Assembly: GCF_004005565.1 (NCBI RefSeq)
Contig: NZ_SADD01000006.1
Location: forward strand, 124,001-188,000
DNA length: 64,000 nt
Origin: Lujinxingia sediminis
Lineage (GTDB): Bacteria; Myxococcota_A; Bradymonadia; Bradymonadales; Bradymonadaceae
Direction of reading: 5' to 3'
Numbering within the stretch: the first letter of the stretch is position 1; each line of letters opens with the position of its first letter. Position numbers and translations under genes: made by a program. The notes beneath the pieces were generated by a model. That model did no database searches. It was given only the letters and a program-made list of their open reading frames with translations, and was not told the origin of the DNA. Below, in pieces: positions 44,300 through 53,568 of the stretch.

Positions 44300-44956
44300 T
44301 TAGTGCTTCCGCGGGCCGATATCTTCCATGACGTCGCCGGAGACATCGTCATCGTCGTCGTTGACGCTCGGGCTAACGCTCGGGGGTTCGGGCTGATCGC
44401 GGGCCTCGCGCGCCGGGTCGTCGGCAGCATCCGAGGCCGTTGCCTCTTCGGGCGGAAGCGTCTCGCCGACCACCTGACGGTAGAGGTAGCGCGCGCCCAG
44501 TGAGGCACCCATCCCGGCGACGAGCGCGGCCGGGCCCATGGTGCCCGTGATCATGTAGGCGGCGAGTGTGCCGGCGGTGCCCGACGAGCTGGTTAAAAAG
44601 CCGCAGCCCGCCTCGGAGCCAGCGTGAATGACGGCCTGCTTGCCATCGATGCGTCCCTGATTCATCGCGCGCAGGGCGTTCATTCCGCCCAGCGCGCCGT
44701 CGACCACCGCGCCGGCTACGCCGGCTCGGCCGCAGATCAACGCCAGGTCTTTGATGGGCCCGGAGGTGATGACAAAGCGCGCGCTCTGCACCATCGGCGC
44801 GTGAGCGACCATGGAGGCGGTCTGTACGGCGCCCTGACGCGTGCTCACCACCGAGGTGCGCAGTGCTCGCAGCGATGCCTCACCGGTCGCGCGACGCGCC
44901 ACCCGGCGCGCCTTTCGTCCCAGCAACTTCAGGCCCTTCTCTAAGCGATCAGCCAT
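44300..44956 (-). CDS. Glycine-rich hydrophobic protein with poly-Asp tail, unknown function
   Basis: The ATG at 44956 has GAGGAAGG directly upstream and gives 218 residues. The N-terminal 45 are basic (KLLGRKARRVARR). Two moderately hydrophobic glycine-zipper-like regions follow: AGVAGAVVDGALGGMNALR (about 96-114) and, from about 130, GFLTSSSGTAGTLAAYM with GTMGPAALVAGMGASLG. The last 40 residues are acidic, with five consecutive Asp. No signal peptide is obvious. The pattern suggests membrane insertion or oligomerisation, but nothing more can be said. It is divergent from astA, 176 bp away, and has its own terminator. Confidence 0.7.
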   Translation of the reverse strand: MADRLEKGLKLLGRKARRVARRATGEASLRALRTSVVSTRQGAVQTASMVAHAPMVQSARFVITSGPIKDLALICGRAGVAGAVVDGALGGMNALRAMNQGRIDGKQAVIHAGSEAGCGFLTSSSGTAGTLAAYMITGTMGPAALVAGMGASLGARYLYRQVVGETLPPEEATASDAADDPAREARDQPEPPSVSPSVNDDDDDVSGDVMEDIGPRKH

Positions 44957-45132
44957 TCCTTCCTCGCGGCAACATGGTGGGGTCGAAGTGCGCCTGCGTG
45001 CTTGCATGCGCCCGGGCAAAGGTTATGCTCCACCCATCAATGTAAGCAACGCCTGTGACGCTGACAAATTCCCTCCCTTTCTATGGCGAGCCGCCTGGCG
45101 GCCGCCCCAATTTCCCGTGCTGGAGCGATGCG

Positions 45133-46215
<1,083 letters not shown>

Positions 46216-46250
46216 ATAGCGTCGCAGCAGTGGTTTCGTGGGGGGGATTG

Positions 46251-49200
46251 ATGGTGGTTGGGAGTACCATGAGTGAAACAATCGCGGAGGCAGAGGCTTC
46301 CGCCATATGCCCGGGTGACGAGCTCGCCGGGCGCTATGTGTTGGGGCATCGGCTGGGGACCGGTGGATTTGGGGCGGTGTACGCGGCGCGTGATCGCCTG
46401 CTTGATGAGCAGGTGGCCGTCAAGATTCTCGATACCCGGGAGCCTGTCATCGAGCAGCGCCACGTCTGGCGCGAAGCGGCGATTTTACGCGTGCTTGATG
46501 TGCCCGGGGTGGTGCAACTTCGCGATGAGGGCATCCATCAGGGCCGCTACTTCCTGGTGATGAACTACATCGACGGGCGCCCCTTTCCCGGGGCCGGCGT
46601 CTATGGCTGGGAGGGGCTTGCGGTGCGGGTGCGCAGCCTGCTTAAGGTGCTTGCGCTGGTGCACAGTCAGGGGGTGGTCCACGGTGACCTGAAGCCGGGC
46701 AATGTGCTGGTTGACGAGGCCGGACGCGTCACGCTGCTCGACTTCGGTGTGGCCTCTTCCCAGGGCTTAAGCGTGCAGGCTGGCGGGGTGGTGCGGGGCA
46801 CGCCGGTGTATCTGGCGCCGGAGCAGTGGCGCGGAGAGGCTCCCAGCCCGCAGAGTGACCTGTATTCGGTGGGGGTGATGATCTATGAGGCGCTCGTCGG
46901 TCAGCGCCCCTACCAGGCCGACTCGGTCTCGAAGTTGATGAAGGCGGTGCTGCTGGAGCCTTTGCCCGCCTGGGAGCCGCGGGTGCGCGGGGTGCCCGAT
47001 GAGGTTGAGGCGCTGGTCTACCGTCTGCTGGCGCGTTTTGCCGAGCGTCGCCCGGCCAGCGCCCAGCACGCCCTCTCGATGTTTGCTGCCGGTCGCCAGC
47101 GCTACCAGGAGGTTGAGTGGCCGATGCTGGGGCGAGAGTCCGCCTTTGCAAAGGTGGAGCTGGCCATTGAGCAACGCCAACCTATCGATGTGGCGGGGCC
47201 GCCCGGCTCCGGGCGCTCGCGCCTGCTTGACGCTATCGAAGAGATCTACCGCGCCCGCGGTGATCGACCTGTGCTGCGCGTGGTTTCGGGGAGTCGTCCG
47301 CTGGAGAGCCTGTGGGCGTTTGGTACCTCCGACGTTCAGAGTGCGGGCGGGTTTGAGGAGGTTTCAGCGCTCGCGAAGCAGCGCGTTGGCGAGGTGTTGC
47401 AGGCGGGCGGGGTGGTCTTGGTCGATGACCTGGAGCAGGTCGACCGCTGGTCGCGCAAGGTACTCGATGCGGCGCGTTCGCTGGGGGCGATGGTGCGGGC
47501 GGTGAAGCCGCACCAGGCGGCGGCACCGCGGGTGGAGCTGGGCGATCTTACGCCTGTACAGCTGCAGGGGCTTTTTGTAGGCCACGAGGAGGTCTTCAGG
47601 CTTCGTAGTGGCGGCGCATACGAGCTGTGGCGACGCACGCTGGGCAGGCCCGCGCGGGTCGCCCAGGAACTCGACGATTGGATTCGTGTTGGCGTGGCCC
47701 GCGCGGTCGGCGCGCGCGTGCAGTTGGAGCCCGCCGCCCTCGGGAGGCTGCGCGCCGGCACCCGGGTGAGCGCCCAGCGCGAAGAGCTGGCCGCCCCCCT
47801 GCCTCCGCGCGGCCCCCGGCGTGATCTTCTGGCCTGGCTGAGCCTCGCCCATCCCTTGCGGGAGGCCCCGGTGCTGGCCGAGCTGATGAAACGACCGCTC
47901 TGGGAGGTTGAGGCCGAGATCGAGGTCCTGGTTCAGGAGGGGCTTCTCCCCGAGGAGAGGCAGAGCGATGTGATTGTGCCGCTTTTTGATGCGCTCTTTG
48001 CCGACTGGAAACTCGACGATCGACGCGATGCTCATAAAAAGATCGCCGGGGCACTGCCCGCCGGACATCCTCAGCGCTTTTTTCACCTGGTGCAGGCCGG
48101 AGAGTCGGCACACGCGGCCGAAGAAGCCTGCCTGCGCGCCCAGAACCTCGACCGCGACGGGGAGCTCGGTCGGGCCATTGCCCTGCTTGAGGAGGGCTGG
48201 GCAGCCCTGCGCCTGAGCCCCGATGAGCGCGGACCCCAGCGCGATCGCCTGCTGCTGACCTGGGCGAAGATCGCCCTCTCCAATGGCTCACCGCGCGAAC
48301 TGGAGCGTTTCCTCGCTGCGATGGAGCGTGCCGGTGAGCCCGATGCGCACCGCCGCAGCATCGAGAAGCTGGTGCGCGCAGCCATCCTGAGCATGCAGGT
48401 TCAGGGGCCTACAGCCCTGGCCACCATGGACGAGGTCGCGCCGCTTGATGACCCTGAGCTGGAGCTTCGCCGCCAGCGCTTTCGTCTGCAGGCCTCCTGG
48501 GGGTGCGAACGCGAGGTCGGTCAGCGGGTCATGGCTGAGATCGAAGCCTGGGCCAGCGGGCATAGCTGCGGAGAGATACAGGGTACGGTTCGCGGTTGGA
48601 TGGGGCTGATGTTTTACCGCCAGGCGCGCTTTGAAGACGCCGCTCGCCTGCACACCGAAGCGGCGCGACTGAAAACGCGTGTCAGCGCTCGCCTCTCCTC
48701 GGCCCTCAACGCTGCAACCTCACTCCTGGAGTGCGGTGAGTTGGAGAGCGCCGAGCATCTGATTCTCAAAGCTCGAACGTTGGCTGAACGCCGCCACCAG
48801 CCCGTGTACGTGGTGCGTTCCCGTATCTTGCAACGGCGCCTGGATTACCGTCGCGATCACCCCGGCGCCCCGGATGAGGCGTTCATTGCAGCGTCGCGAG
48901 AGCTGGCGTTGCCCGAACTCGATGGCCTGCTGGGCCTTGTTGAGGCGGCGATGGCCTTCCGCATGAATGAACATGAAACCGCGCGCACTATGGCGATGGC
49001 CAGCTACCAGGCCTGGAGCCGCACCGGAAATGTCTGGGGAGCGAAGCTGGCCCTGGCGCTGGCGGTTCGCTGCGGTCGCCAGGTCGACTGGATTGAACTG
49101 GCCGAATTGATGGAGAGCGCCACGACCTGTCACCTGACCAGTATCGGTGCGCAGATTGTCGGTCTTCTTGTGCCTGTCGTCGATGGGGTGCCCGACGAGG

Positions 49201-49313
49201 CGCAGCGGTACGTGAGGCAACTCGCTGACACCCTGACCCCGGAGCAGCTTCGGGCGCGCCGCGAGGTCTTGAGCGTTCAAGAAGCACTCGACGCGCTCAA
49301 CCTCGAATGTTGA
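46251..49313 (+). CDS. Ser/Thr protein kinase - ATPase - TPR signalling protein (2), P-loop Lys replaced
   Basis: The protein has about 1020 residues; ATG 46251 follows a GGGGGGA run, but ATG 46269 with GGGAG is an equally good start. The kinase domain (about 28-290) has GTGGFGAVY, Lys58, DFG in LLDFGVAS and GTPVYLAPEQ. The catalytic loop reads H144-G-D-L-K-P-G-N, with the HRD Arg replaced by Gly. The ATPase-like module that follows has GPPGSGRS at 316-323, where Arg322 replaces the invariant Walker A Lys, and VVLVDDLEQ as Walker B. The last 400 residues are TPR-like helices. Architecture parallels the protein encoded at 6577-10197. Phosphotransfer is likely; ATP hydrolysis by the second module is doubtful. 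Confidence 0.9.
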   Translation: MVVGSTMSETIAEAEASAICPGDELAGRYVLGHRLGTGGFGAVYAARDRLLDEQVAVKILDTREPVIEQRHVWREAAILRVLDVPGVVQLRDEGIHQGRYFLVMNYIDGRPFPGAGVYGWEGLAVRVRSLLKVLALVHSQGVVHGDLKPGNVLVDEAGRVTLLDFGVASSQGLSVQAGGVVRGTPVYLAPEQWRGEAPSPQSDLYSVGVMIYEALVGQRPYQADSVSKLMKAVLLEPLPAWEPRVRGVPDEVEALVYRLLARFAERRPASAQHALSMFAAGRQRYQEVEWPMLGRESAFAKVELAIEQRQPIDVAGPPGSGRSRLLDAIEEIYRARGDRPVLRVVSGSRPLESLWAFGTSDVQSAGGFEEVSALAKQRVGEVLQAGGVVLVDDLEQVDRWSRKVLDAARSLGAMVRAVKPHQAAAPRVELGDLTPVQLQGLFVGHEEVFRLRSGGAYELWRRTLGRPARVAQELDDWIRVGVARAVGARVQLEPAALGRLRAGTRVSAQREELAAPLPPRGPRRDLLAWLSLAHPLREAPVLAELMKRPLWEVEAEIEVLVQEGLLPEERQSDVIVPLFDALFADWKLDDRRDAHKKIAGALPAGHPQRFFHLVQAGESAHAAEEACLRAQNLDRDGELGRAIALLEEGWAALRLSPDERGPQRDRLLLTWAKIALSNGSPRELERFLAAMERAGEPDAHRRSIEKLVRAAILSMQVQGPTALATMDEVAPLDDPELELRRQRFRLQASWGCEREVGQRVMAEIEAWASGHSCGEIQGTVRGWMGLMFYRQARFEDAARLHTEAARLKTRVSARLSSALNAATSLLECGELESAEHLILKARTLAERRHQPVYVVRSRILQRRLDYRRDHPGAPDEAFIAASRELALPELDGLLGLVEAAMAFRMNEHETARTMAMASYQAWSRTGNVWGAKLALALAVRCGRQVDWIELAELMESATTCHLTSIGAQIVGLLVPVVDGVPDEAQRYVRQLADTLTPEQLRARREVLSVQEALDALNLEC

Positions 49314-49383
49314 GCGCGTCGACTGTGGTGCAGATTTATCTTACTGAAGTGCTGCTTCGTTAACGAGGAGGGTGCTCACCGAA

Positions 49384-49689
49384 TCAGGCCCCGTTCCAGG
49401 CGATCAGCGTCTCAATCATGCAGTGGAAGTCTGCTGAGCCGCCGAGTTGAGCATCGCCCCACTTGCCGAATTCACCGGGCGATTTGAAGTCTTCTTTGAT
49501 GCGGGTGAACGTCAGAGACTGACTCAGGCTCAAGACAAAGGGGAATGTGGTGCCACCCGGAAGCGCAAAGTATGCGGTGCGATTACCAAAGGTATCGATT
49601 GTGAACCATGCAAAGCCTGCGTTGGTTCCGTTGAGCGAGATTTCGTAGCTTCCTGAATCGATTTCTTGAATGGCGGGATGATTAAACAT
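49384..49689 (-). CDS. Small orphan protein of lower GC content
   Basis: The 101-residue protein starts at the ATG with GGAGGAG nine bases upstream; an earlier in-frame ATG adds five residues. The sequence is rich in Phe, Thr, Gly and Ser (NAGFAWFTIDTFGNRTAYFALPGGTTFPF), suggesting a compact beta-sandwich or jelly-roll. It has one Cys near the C terminus and neither signal peptide nor membrane helix. The gene and its flank look clearly lower in GC than neighbouring genes (by eye about half G+C), which hints at later acquisition. No family recognised. It stands between two unrelated genes on a short separate unit. Confidence 0.7.
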   Translation of the reverse strand: MFNHPAIQEIDSGSYEISLNGTNAGFAWFTIDTFGNRTAYFALPGGTTFPFVLSLSQSLTFTRIKEDFKSPGEFGKWGDAQLGGSADFHCMIETLIAWNGA

Positions 49690-49801
49690 GAAGTACTCCT
49701 CCACTACGCATCATTATGATCGTGAATACTGCATTCCCCTCCGCACCGCCTCTCGGTGTGAAGGAGAACACCATAGCGAGTGGCGTTACATATGTTAAGC
49801 T

Positions 49802-51328
49802 TCAGCGGCCCGGTAATCGCGACCAGATCACTTCAATGTCCCGGATGGCCTCTGGCGAGTCGACAAAAGGATCGGCTGAGAGCGCGATGACATCGGCCAG
49901 GTAGCCCGGGTGAAGCGCGCCGAGCTGGTGCTCACGGTGTGAGGCAAAGGCCGCCCCGAAGGTGTAGGCTCGGATGGCCTCGTGGCGGGTCAGCGTGTGT
50001 TCGGGGCCAAAGGACTGCTCGTCGTAGCCCTGGCGAGTGAGGGCGGTGGCGATGCCATGCCAGGGGTTGGGATCGTCGATGGGGTAGTCGCTGCCAGCAG
50101 CGAGTGTGGTGGGCAGAAGATCGCGCCAGGGGAAGAGACGTTGGAGCTGAGGCTCGAAGAGGCGGCGCGGTGCCCAGGGGACATCGCTGCGCAGGTGAAT
50201 GGGCTGGATGCTGGCGATGACGCCGAGCTCAGCGAAGCGAGGGCAGTCGTCGGGGTGAACGATCTGGGCGTGCTCAAGTCGGGGGCGAAGCCGCGCTCGG
50301 AGCTCGGGGGGCACTGCCTCAAAGGCGTCGAGGACGTCGCGCGCGGCCGCATCGCCGATGGCATGCACGGCCACCTGCCAGCCAGCGCGCATCAACTCGG
50401 GGATGCGTGCTTTGAGGTAGCCCACAGGTTGGGTTTGCAACCCCTGGCCGCCGGTGCGGTAAGGCTCCAGAAGCCAGGCACCGGCCGATCCGAGCGCTCC
50501 GTCGGCAAAGAACTTGATGGTGCCGACCCGGTGGCCAGCAGCATCGGCCTGGCGAGGGCCGCGTTCTAAAAGCCGGTCGATATCTGGAGAGGTGCCGTCG
50601 ATCCAGAAGTCGACGCGGGAGGGAAGTTCGCCATCGGCGATGAGCTCATCGACCAACTGCAGGCGTTCCATTGAGGTAAAGGCCATCGACGAGAAACTCA
50701 CCCCGTGGCTTACGAGTGTGTTTGCGGTGTGGGTGAAGATCAGGCGGTCTTCTGCGGCGTTAGCCGGAGGTAGCGCGCGCAGGACCGGCTCCATGGCATG
50801 GTCGATGAGTACGCCGGTCAGCCGCCCGTCGGGACCGCGCTCGGCAAGGCCGCCGCTCAAGTCGTGGACCCGCCCGTCGAGCCCGGCGCGACGCAGCGCC
50901 TCGGAGTTGACCCAGAGGGCGTGCGCATCAACCCGGTGAAGACACACCGGCTGGTTGGGAAAGAGCTGGTCGAGGAGCGCCAGGTTGAGCGGGTGATCGT
51001 CGGCGAAGTTGTTCTCGTTCCAGTTCGTGCCCACGATCCAGCCGTCCTGGCGGGGGGCTGCCAGGCGAAGCTCATTGAGGATCTGCGCAGCGCTCATTCC
51101 CCGAAGGTCGATGGTGTGGGCTCGCAGCCCGGCCCCCCACAGGTGGATATGCGCATCGCCCAGCGCGGGCATGACACATGCCGCCTCCGGCCGAACCACC
51201 TCCGCGCTCCGACCGGCCCGCCGGCGCGCTTCTTCACCGATGGCGACCACGTGGTGACCGTCGATGAGCAGAGCGTCGGTGATTGTACCGCGGTAATCGA
51301 GGTAGATGCGTGGATGTAAGATCAACAT
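49802..51328 (-). CDS. Amidohydrolase (YtcJ-like)
   Basis: The 508-residue protein starts at the ATG at 51328; longer in-frame versions run into a repeat element and are Arg-rich. The metal site includes DAHIHLWGAG (His60, His62), HAIGDAA at about 315-320, RLEHAQIVHPDD with a metal His, and the late Asp in AAGSDYPIDDPNP. Small N- and C-terminal beta-sandwich segments (ILHPRIYLDYRGTITDALLI and LADVIALSADPF) complete the urease-like amidohydrolase fold. YtcJ-type enzymes hydrolyse amides such as acylated amines; the natural substrate is unknown. Copy D of the palindromic element ends 17 bp before the start codon. Confidence 0.93.
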   Translation of the reverse strand: MLILHPRIYLDYRGTITDALLIDGHHVVAIGEEARRRAGRSAEVVRPEAACVMPALGDAHIHLWGAGLRAHTIDLRGMSAAQILNELRLAAPRQDGWIVGTNWNENNFADDHPLNLALLDQLFPNQPVCLHRVDAHALWVNSEALRRAGLDGRVHDLSGGLAERGPDGRLTGVLIDHAMEPVLRALPPANAAEDRLIFTHTANTLVSHGVSFSSMAFTSMERLQLVDELIADGELPSRVDFWIDGTSPDIDRLLERGPRQADAAGHRVGTIKFFADGALGSAGAWLLEPYRTGGQGLQTQPVGYLKARIPELMRAGWQVAVHAIGDAAARDVLDAFEAVPPELRARLRPRLEHAQIVHPDDCPRFAELGVIASIQPIHLRSDVPWAPRRLFEPQLQRLFPWRDLLPTTLAAGSDYPIDDPNPWHGIATALTRQGYDEQSFGPEHTLTRHEAIRAYTFGAAFASHREHQLGALHPGYLADVIALSADPFVDSPEAIRDIEVIWSRLPGR

Positions 51329-51344
51329 CACTAGACCGCCTTTA

Positions 51345-51506
51345 GGACGCCCTGAGTTATCGGTGTGGTCGCGTCTGCTGCGCTGCGCGCCTCTCGGCCG
51401 GGCGTTGCCAGGTCTCGACGGCGAAAGCACCGCCCGACGTGTTGCGCCTCGTTCCGGTGGTTCGCAACGTCGTGTCCATCGGCGCTAACGTCTGCTCGCA
51501 GCGTAG
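51345..51506. repeat. Copy D of the ~160-bp palindromic intergenic element (most diverged)
   Basis: The left end GACGCCCTGAGTTATCGG and right end ACGTCTGCTCGCAGCGTAGC are inverted relatives of each other and of the ends of copies A-C. GCGTTGCCAGGTCTCGACGG replaces the central GCGTTGCAAA-CCTCGACGATG of the other copies. It fills most of the 297-bp gap between two divergent amidohydrolase genes, 17 bp upstream of the minus-strand start and 120 bp upstream of the plus-strand start. Confidence 0.65.
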
Positions 51507-51625
51507 CTTTTCAGAGCAGGGCCGGGGGGATGACCTCCCCAAAAAACACAAATTGCCGCTTCTTCGCAATCGTGTCACGGTTCCGGGGGTTACCCTCCGG
51601 TGCGCTGCCCCCCCTTGAGACGACT

Positions 51626-52621
51626 ATGATCATCGACGCCCATGTCCACCTGATGGGGATTAATCCCCGGAATGGCTGCTACGTAAGCCCGAAGCTCTCC
51701 GGCGGATGGGCCTTTGCCTGGCTGAGCCGCGCGCTGGGGCTGGCCGGCGTCTCGCGCGAGGATCTCGACCAGGCTTACGCCGCCCAGGTCCTCCGTTGGG
51801 TTGAGGAGAGTGAGCTCGACGCGGCCGGTCTGCTGGCTTTTGACGCCATCTACGATGCAGCCGGCCACTACGATCATGAGCGCACCCGCGTCTACATCTC
51901 CAACGACTACCTCTTTGAGGTGTGTGCCCGCTCCGAGAAGTTGTTGCCGATCGCCTCGGTCAACCCGCAACGTCGCGATGCCATCGATGAGTTGGAGCGC
52001 GTCGTCGAGCGAGGGGCGGTGGCGATCAAACTTTTGCCAAACTCCCAGGACATCGATCTTGGTCGCGAGAGCTACCGCGGCTTCTGGGAGAAGATGGCCG
52101 CGCTCAACATCCCGCTGCTCACCCACACCTCCTTTGAGCACACCATTCCGCCGGTTAATCAGGCCTGGGGAAAGCCCGAACGGCTGCGCCTTCCCCTGGA
52201 GTGCGGCACGCGCGTGATCGCCGCACACTGCGCGGGCAGCGGCGTGGTGCACCCCTTTCGCGAAGATTACGACCAGTGGCGCCAGATGCTCGACGACTAC
52301 CCCAATCTCTACGGCGACATCTCGGCGATGGCCTCACTTTCGCGCTTTCCCTACATCCACAAAGTGCTCGGCGATGCCACCGCGCGCAGCCGCGTGATTA
52401 TGGGCAGCGACTTTCCCGTGCCGGCCAACCCCTGGGTCTTTGCCAACCAGATCGGCTGGGCGCGCGCCCGGGAGCTTCACGCGATGGAGAACCCCCTGCA
52501 GCGCAACCTGGAGATCTTCCGCGCGCTGGGCGTCGATGACGCGATGCTCACCCGCGCCGCGTCGGTGTTGTGCCTTCCAGAGGCGGCTGCGGCCCATACC
52601 ACGCGAGGAGCGGGGGAGTGA
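51626..52621 (+). CDS. Metal-dependent amidohydrolase (TIM-barrel, COG2159-like)
   Basis: The 331-residue protein starts at the ATG opening MIIDAHVHL, where His6 and His8 are the first metal ligands. Other expected ligands are in LLTHTSFEH, VIAAHCAGSG and MGSDFPVP (Asp near residue 265). An invariant-looking KLLPNSQ holds the Lys or water-side residue of the barrel. The family includes decarboxylases and lactone or amide hydrolases, so the reaction cannot be named. It is divergent from another amidohydrolase across element D. It ends four bases before the thiD ATG region (gap of 5 bp), so it is probably cotranscribed with thiD. Confidence 0.9.
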   Translation: MIIDAHVHLMGINPRNGCYVSPKLSGGWAFAWLSRALGLAGVSREDLDQAYAAQVLRWVEESELDAAGLLAFDAIYDAAGHYDHERTRVYISNDYLFEVCARSEKLLPIASVNPQRRDAIDELERVVERGAVAIKLLPNSQDIDLGRESYRGFWEKMAALNIPLLTHTSFEHTIPPVNQAWGKPERLRLPLECGTRVIAAHCAGSGVVHPFREDYDQWRQMLDDYPNLYGDISAMASLSRFPYIHKVLGDATARSRVIMGSDFPVPANPWVFANQIGWARARELHAMENPLQRNLEIFRALGVDDAMLTRAASVLCLPEAAAAHTTRGAGE

Positions 52622-52626
52622 GTCCG

Positions 52627-53448
52627 ATGGATGAAGTCAACTCCTCGCCGCCACTCGTGCTGACGATCGCCGGCACCGACCCCAGCGGGGGGGCCGGCAT
52701 TCAGGTCGATCTGCAGGTGATGCGCGATCTGGGCTGCCACGGGCTAAGCGTGATCAGCGCGCTCGTGTGCCAGAACACCCGGGGCGTGCGTGGCTTCGAA
52801 GCGGTGAGCCCGGGCACCTTTCGCGCCCAACTCGACGCGATCGCTGAGGATTTTGATCTTCAGGCGATCAAAATTGGCATGATCCCCGGGCTGGAATCCT
52901 TTCACGTGCTCGGCGCGTTCTTAGCCGAGCTCGATCCGGAGGTCGACGTCGTGCTCGACCCGGTGCTCGCCAGCGGTGACGGCCGCCGCGCTTTGCACGC
53001 CGAGGGGTGGTTTGAGGGGCTTGAACTCGTGCGAGAGCGCGTCGATCTTCTGACCCCCAACGTTCCCGAAGCCGCGCAGATCCTGGGGTTTGATGAGCCC
53101 GGCAGCGACGCGCTTCTGCTGGCCCGAGAGCTGCGAGATGCGGGCTGGTCGCGGGTGCTCGTCAAAGGAGGCCATCTTCCGCACGCCCCCGGACAGGGCG
53201 TCGTCGATGTACTTGCCGATGAGGCCGGCGAGCGCAGTTTTGAGCCACTTTCGCGCGTGGAGGCCGATGTTCGGGGCACCGGCTGCCAGCTCTCAAGCGC
53301 CATCGCCTGCCAGCGCGCCCGGGGGCTGAGCTGGGAGGCATCCATCACGCGCGCTCGCCAGTATCTCAATACACTGCTCCACCATAAAGCGCAGCGTATT
53401 GGGCGAGGACGCCCGGTTATTGTGCGCGCCCATCCCGAGCCCGATTAA
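52627..53448 (+). CDS. thiD: Hydroxymethylpyrimidine (phosphate) kinase
   Basis: The 273-residue ribokinase-fold enzyme phosphorylates hydroxymethylpyrimidine and its monophosphate for thiamine synthesis. Motifs are TIAGTDPSGGAGIQVDLQ at the start, the HMP-binding QNTRGV, IKIGMI, LDPVLASGDG and the anion-hole RGTGCQLSSAIA near the C terminus (catalytic Cys in GTGC). The ATG at 52627 is preceded by GGGGGAG. It lies directly after the amidohydrolase gene and 120 bp before ileS. Another thiamine gene, thiO, is at 59808-60941 on the other strand, so the pathway genes are scattered. No TPP riboswitch was recognised upstream. Confidence 0.96.
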   Translation: MDEVNSSPPLVLTIAGTDPSGGAGIQVDLQVMRDLGCHGLSVISALVCQNTRGVRGFEAVSPGTFRAQLDAIAEDFDLQAIKIGMIPGLESFHVLGAFLAELDPEVDVVLDPVLASGDGRRALHAEGWFEGLELVRERVDLLTPNVPEAAQILGFDEPGSDALLLARELRDAGWSRVLVKGGHLPHAPGQGVVDVLADEAGERSFEPLSRVEADVRGTGCQLSSAIACQRARGLSWEASITRARQYLNTLLHHKAQRIGRGRPVIVRAHPEPD

Positions 53449-53568
53449 GGGGCAAAAAGACCGCGAATTCGCGCTCAGGGCCTGCTTTATTCGAGCCGGG
53501 CGCTGTGTTAGAAGAGCGCGATTCAGGTGGTGATTTTCCAACCTTTTGTACTGCTAAGGAGTGCCGCT

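Noticed and set aside
46216-46250. Earlier GTG start for the second kinase gene at 46230
   Set aside because: It lacks a ribosome-binding site at proper distance, whereas 46251 and 46269 both have G-rich sites.
53449-53568. T-box or other leader control of ileS
   Set aside because: The gap is only 120 bp, with no T-box consensus and no terminator/antiterminator pair.
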